Source: Oscillospiraceae bacterium (GTDB lineage: Bacteria; Bacillota; Clostridia; Oscillospirales; Oscillospiraceae). From it: a stretch of 64,000 nt of DNA. Shown one piece after another: positions 61,603 through 64,000 of this stretch. Below the pieces are notes generated by a model that ran no database searches, was not told the origin of the DNA, and saw nothing but the letters and a program-made list of their open reading frames with translations. The stretch spans positions 1-64,000 of the forward strand of contig CADBWQ010000016.1 of NCBI GenBank assembly GCA_902798545.1, in the 5' to 3' direction. Numbering within the stretch: the stretch's first letter is position 1; each line of letters opens with the position of its first letter. Position numbers and translations under genes: made by a program.

Positions 61603-61646
61603 AAAGCATTCCTCCTGATTTGTTTTTCCCGTTAGGGCTCATAACA

Positions 61647-61675
61647 ATTATATCAGGTTGTGACAGCAAAAGGGT
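61647..61675 (-). promoter_or_regulatory. Candidate promoter of the Tat flavoprotein gene
   Basis: Perfect TATAAT on the minus strand with a poor -35 (ACCCTT) 17 bp upstream that falls inside the inverted repeat, suggesting activator dependence. Confidence 0.45.
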
Positions 61676-61700
61676 TTGCACATCTTGCAAACCCTTTTGC
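61666..61700. promoter_or_regulatory. LysR-type operator candidate: perfect 15-bp inverted repeat
   Basis: GCAAAAGGGTTTGCA and its exact complement separated by CATCT, located between the divergent flavoprotein and LysR genes and overlapping both promoters. Confidence 0.75.
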
Positions 61701-61713
61701 AATTTGATATAAT
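61685..61713 (+). promoter_or_regulatory. Promoter of the LysR gene
   Basis: TTGCAA, 17-bp spacer, perfect TATAAT; its -35 lies in the inverted repeat, consistent with autoregulation. Confidence 0.7.
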
Positions 61714-61764
61714 GGTTAAAATGATTGGATATGATCATAACTGAGAAAAAGGAGACGAAAAGCA

Positions 61765-62670
61765 TTGGAAATCCATCAGCTTGAACTGCTGGACATTCTC
61801 GTTGAGCAGAAGAGCTTCAAAAAGGCAGCGAGACAGTGTTTCGTCTCCACTTCCACCCTGGCGAGACAGATCTCAGCCATGGAGCTGGAACTGGGATTTC
61901 CGCTATTTGAGCGGTCCGCGTACGGAATCTCGCTGACGGAGCAGGGCGAGATTTTTTTCAGAGAGACCAGAGGAACGGTCAAGTCCTATGAGAAGGCTGT
62001 CCAGAGCGCACGACGGGCACAGAGCCGACAGCAGCTTGTACGCATCGGCACGTATCCCTATATCAAGAAACACATCACCCATGCCTGCGATCACCTGAGA
62101 AGGCAGTACCCGGATGTCCTGTTTTCCTTTACTCCAACCCGGTTTACGGACTCCTGCACCTGCCTGCTCAACCATAAAACGGACCTGATCCTGCTCGGCG
62201 AGACCCAGGAAGCAAACGACGAGATCTTCTGCCTGCCGATCTTCATGGCCTACAATATCGTCATCGTCTCAGAGAATCATCCGTTTGCGGATAGGGGCAG
62301 CATGAACGCGGAAGTACTGAACGGGCAGACCATTCTGATGCCGAAAGAGAGAACCACCAATAAAAACATGAAGAAGATGAGAAAGCTCTTTCATCTGCGC
62401 TGCCCGGACAGCGAGATGGTCGACTACCAGCACCCCGATCAGGCCGACGCCATGTGCCTCACGAACAATGCCCTGATCTCCTCAATCAGTCTGCTGAATG
62501 TGGATGAGGGATTCCGACAGATCCGCATCACGGATGCGCCGATGGTGGAGATCGGCCTGATGTGCAGAAAAGAGGACAGGGAATTCCTTGAGCCGGTCAT
62601 GCGATGCTGCAGAGAATATTTTATCAGTTCCTTCGACCCGGGCAGGGCGGAGATCGCCGCCATGCCGTGA
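61765..62670 (+). CDS. LysR-family transcriptional regulator
   Basis: 301 residues from a TTG start; AAGGAGA lies 9 bases upstream and no ATG fits. The N-terminal winged helix-turn-helix (LEIHQLELLDILVEQKSF, then STLARQISAMELELGFPLFER) is followed by a LysR substrate domain. It is divergent from the Tat flavoprotein gene and most likely controls it through the inverted repeat at 61666-61700. Confidence 0.92.
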   Translation: MEIHQLELLDILVEQKSFKKAARQCFVSTSTLARQISAMELELGFPLFERSAYGISLTEQGEIFFRETRGTVKSYEKAVQSARRAQSRQQLVRIGTYPYIKKHITHACDHLRRQYPDVLFSFTPTRFTDSCTCLLNHKTDLILLGETQEANDEIFCLPIFMAYNIVIVSENHPFADRGSMNAEVLNGQTILMPKERTTNKNMKKMRKLFHLRCPDSEMVDYQHPDQADAMCLTNNALISSISLLNVDEGFRQIRITDAPMVEIGLMCRKEDREFLEPVMRCCREYFISSFDPGRAEIAAMP

Positions 62671-62686
62671 GCATGTATCACTGGTT

Positions 62687-64000
62687 ATGAAAGAGAACAT
62701 CACAGACCTTCAAAAGAGACGCGCTGACAACATCATATGGAACTGTGCGAAGGATTACTCCTTTGCACCGGACTTCAAGGCCTATGACAGCGAAGGAAAC
62801 GTAGATCTCTACTGGAATCTCATCTTCGGTTCCGCGCGGAGACACTACGAGTATGAGAAACTGGAAAAGCTGTTCCAAATGCTTGACAAGTACAGGGACG
62901 CATCCCTCTATGAGACCATCTTCTGGAACGCTATCGAACCCGTCCTGTTTCAGACGGAGCTCAGCGGCCGTCCGGTGCTGGAGCGGTTACGCCCTGAACC
63001 GGAAGAGACGGAACTGAAGTTCGACGCGGAGATGACGACAGACGAGATCGTGGAAACAGCGAGGCAGTTCTTCTTCGACCGTTACGGTCTGTACGGTGAC
63101 GGGAAAAAGCGCCTGAAATACCGGGTGCCCCGGCTCAGAAGAATGACGGTCGACAGCTTCCTGCAGCGGGGCAGGATTGTCATTCACGACGAGGGACTGT
63201 ATCATGGGAATGTCGCGATCGGAAAAAGCGACCTCACGATCAGCACAAAGATGACGGAATCAGAGCTGAGGGCCTTCCTTGAGACGAAGTTCGGAACGTC
63301 CATCTATCCGCCCGAACGCGTGGCACAGCTGGAGAAGCAGCTGTGTACGGGAAATCATAAGTTTACCCATCTGTTCTATACCAAAGGCGAGATCGGAGAG
63401 CTGCACGGGGTCTACAACACCTTCGAGATGCACCAGAGAAAGCGCCAGCAGGAGCTGATTACGAACAACCGTGCGTATTATCAGAAAAACCTTCGGCAGA
63501 ACAGGCTTCAAATCTCCAAGCTCAGCACAGGCGTCATGAACTCAATTCTTCTGCATCTGCAGCCTGAGAAGCTCAAAGCCAGCTCCGGCAGCATCAATCC
63601 GGCGCTCGCCTGGAGGGCGGCCATACTGGGCGACGGAAAGGTCTTCACAAGGACAGAAAACGCCAATGCCGGTGATATCAGCGTGGATATCCTGCTGGAT
63701 GCATCCCATTCGCAGATCACCAAGGCGCACAAGATCTCATCCCAGGCATATATCATCGCAGAGGCCCTCTCCCGATGCCATGTTCCCTGCCGGGTGATGA
63801 GCTTCTGCTCCATGAGCGGGTTCACGATTCTGCGGCTTTTCAATGACTATTCCTCCGGGGATAACAGCAGTATCTTCGAGTACTATACCGAAGGGTGCAA
63901 CCGGGACGGACTTGCTGTCCGTGCCGCAGGCAATCTGATCTCCCGCTCCCCTTATGAGCACAGGATGCTTATCATTCTCTCGGACGTGAAACCGCTGGAT
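62687..64000 (+). CDS. CobT/NorD-like VWA-domain protein, 3' partial
   Basis: Open from ATG 62687 to the window end (438 codons), 16 bp after the LysR stop. The N-terminal 300 residues are charged and mainly helical (DLYWNLIFGSARRHYEYEK, FYTKGEIGELHGVYN). From about residue 333 a von Willebrand A domain begins with a MIDAS motif DASHS (338-342) and later a GCNRDG threonine-loop equivalent and ILSDVKP. CobT/NorD-like proteins normally partner MoxR-type AAA ATPases as metal-enzyme chaperones; the partner would be expected nearby, perhaps beyond the edge. There is no good ribosome-binding site, so the start is uncertain. Confidence 0.7.
   Translation, partial: MKENITDLQKRRADNIIWNCAKDYSFAPDFKAYDSEGNVDLYWNLIFGSARRHYEYEKLEKLFQMLDKYRDASLYETIFWNAIEPVLFQTELSGRPVLERLRPEPEETELKFDAEMTTDEIVETARQFFFDRYGLYGDGKKRLKYRVPRLRRMTVDSFLQRGRIVIHDEGLYHGNVAIGKSDLTISTKMTESELRAFLETKFGTSIYPPERVAQLEKQLCTGNHKFTHLFYTKGEIGELHGVYNTFEMHQRKRQQELITNNRAYYQKNLRQNRLQISKLSTGVMNSILLHLQPEKLKASSGSINPALAWRAAILGDGKVFTRTENANAGDISVDILLDASHSQITKAHKISSQAYIIAEALSRCHVPCRVMSFCSMSGFTILRLFNDYSSGDNSSIFEYYTEGCNRDGLAVRAAGNLISRSPYEHRMLIILSDVKPLD

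Noticed and set aside
1-64000. CRISPR arrays, insertion sequences, prophage, tRNA or rRNA genes
   Set aside because: Looked for on both strands by eye; no spaced repeat array, transposase, integrase, tRNA-like CCA-ended stretch or rRNA sequence was recognised. A tRNAscan, ISfinder and CRISPR scan would settle this.

Overview
The window looks like a chromosomal stretch from an anaerobic member of the Bacillota, class Clostridia (an Oscillospirales- or Lachnospirales-type gut organism is my best guess; genus cannot be fixed by eye). The basis is the GC-rich coding with strong AGGAGG ribosome-binding sites, the Clostridia-style operons (DUF177-rpmF, DUF512-der-plsY, rplJ-rplL with an attenuator leader, asd/lysC/hom/thrC), a KimA-type potassium permease and a TRAP/Kdu uronate locus. 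No rRNA, tRNA, insertion sequence, prophage or CRISPR array was seen.

Layout. 1-8955: a defence or mobile-type island with a partial DUF4143 ATPase, then a type I restriction-modification operon hsdM-hsdS-(zinc-ribbon/HEPN-like protein)-hsdR that is visibly more AT-rich than its surroundings, and two gene remnants. 8975-12807: a hybrid two-component kinase translationally coupled to a solute-binding lipoprotein. 13074-14288: a membrane-anchored serine-hydrolase-fold protein without catalytic residues. 14500-19526 (minus strand): DUF177, a broken rpmF, radical-SAM DUF512, der, a degenerate PlsY-like protein and a VanY-type carboxypeptidase. 19624-20738: rplJ-rplL with leader and promoter. 20773-25108: a secreted-type EEP hydrolase, glyA overlapping a transglutaminase lipoprotein, and an alpha/beta hydrolase. 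25336-31128: aspartate-family amino-acid genes (thrC and an HTH-ACT protein on the minus strand; hom, lysC and asd on the plus strand). 31173-33213: trmL, tadA, pta. 33392-38431: lepA followed by NTF2-like, phosphodiester-glycosidase-like and Lgt-like envelope genes. 38573-42823: KimA, a second VanY, and an Mrp/NifX-like Fe-S pair.

42908-58600 is the main metabolic feature, a sugar-acid catabolic locus. A LacI regulator and a TRAP transporter (dctPQM) accompany two complete branches. Branch one is KduI, an SDR, KdgK and Eda, taking 5-keto-4-deoxyuronate to pyruvate and glyceraldehyde-3-phosphate. Branch two is an L-xylulokinase-type kinase, UlaE-type 3-epimerase and AraD-type 4-epimerase, taking L-xylulose to D-xylulose-5-phosphate. 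YhcH/YiaL, a zinc dehydrogenase, a TIM-barrel isomerase and a D-2-hydroxyacid dehydrogenase fill out the set. The gene content resembles the enterobacterial yia/sgb locus merged with a kdu/kdg locus.

58668-64000: an orphan ATP-cone protein coupled to a C39-like cysteine-protease-fold protein; a Tat-exported old-yellow-enzyme-type flavoprotein divergent from a LysR regulator, with a perfect 15-bp inverted repeat between them; and the 5' part of a CobT/NorD-like VWA protein running off the end.

Recurring theme: several proteins keep a fold but have lost catalytic motifs (beta-lactamase-like, PlsY-like, Lgt-like, and the active-site His pair of the OYE protein), and there are several small gene remnants (near 8.8, 48.9 and 57.1 kb). 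No single system here can be called new with certainty. The best candidates for follow-up are the HEPN-like protein inside the hsd operon, the hybrid uronate/L-xylulose locus, and the Tat-OYE/LysR module.
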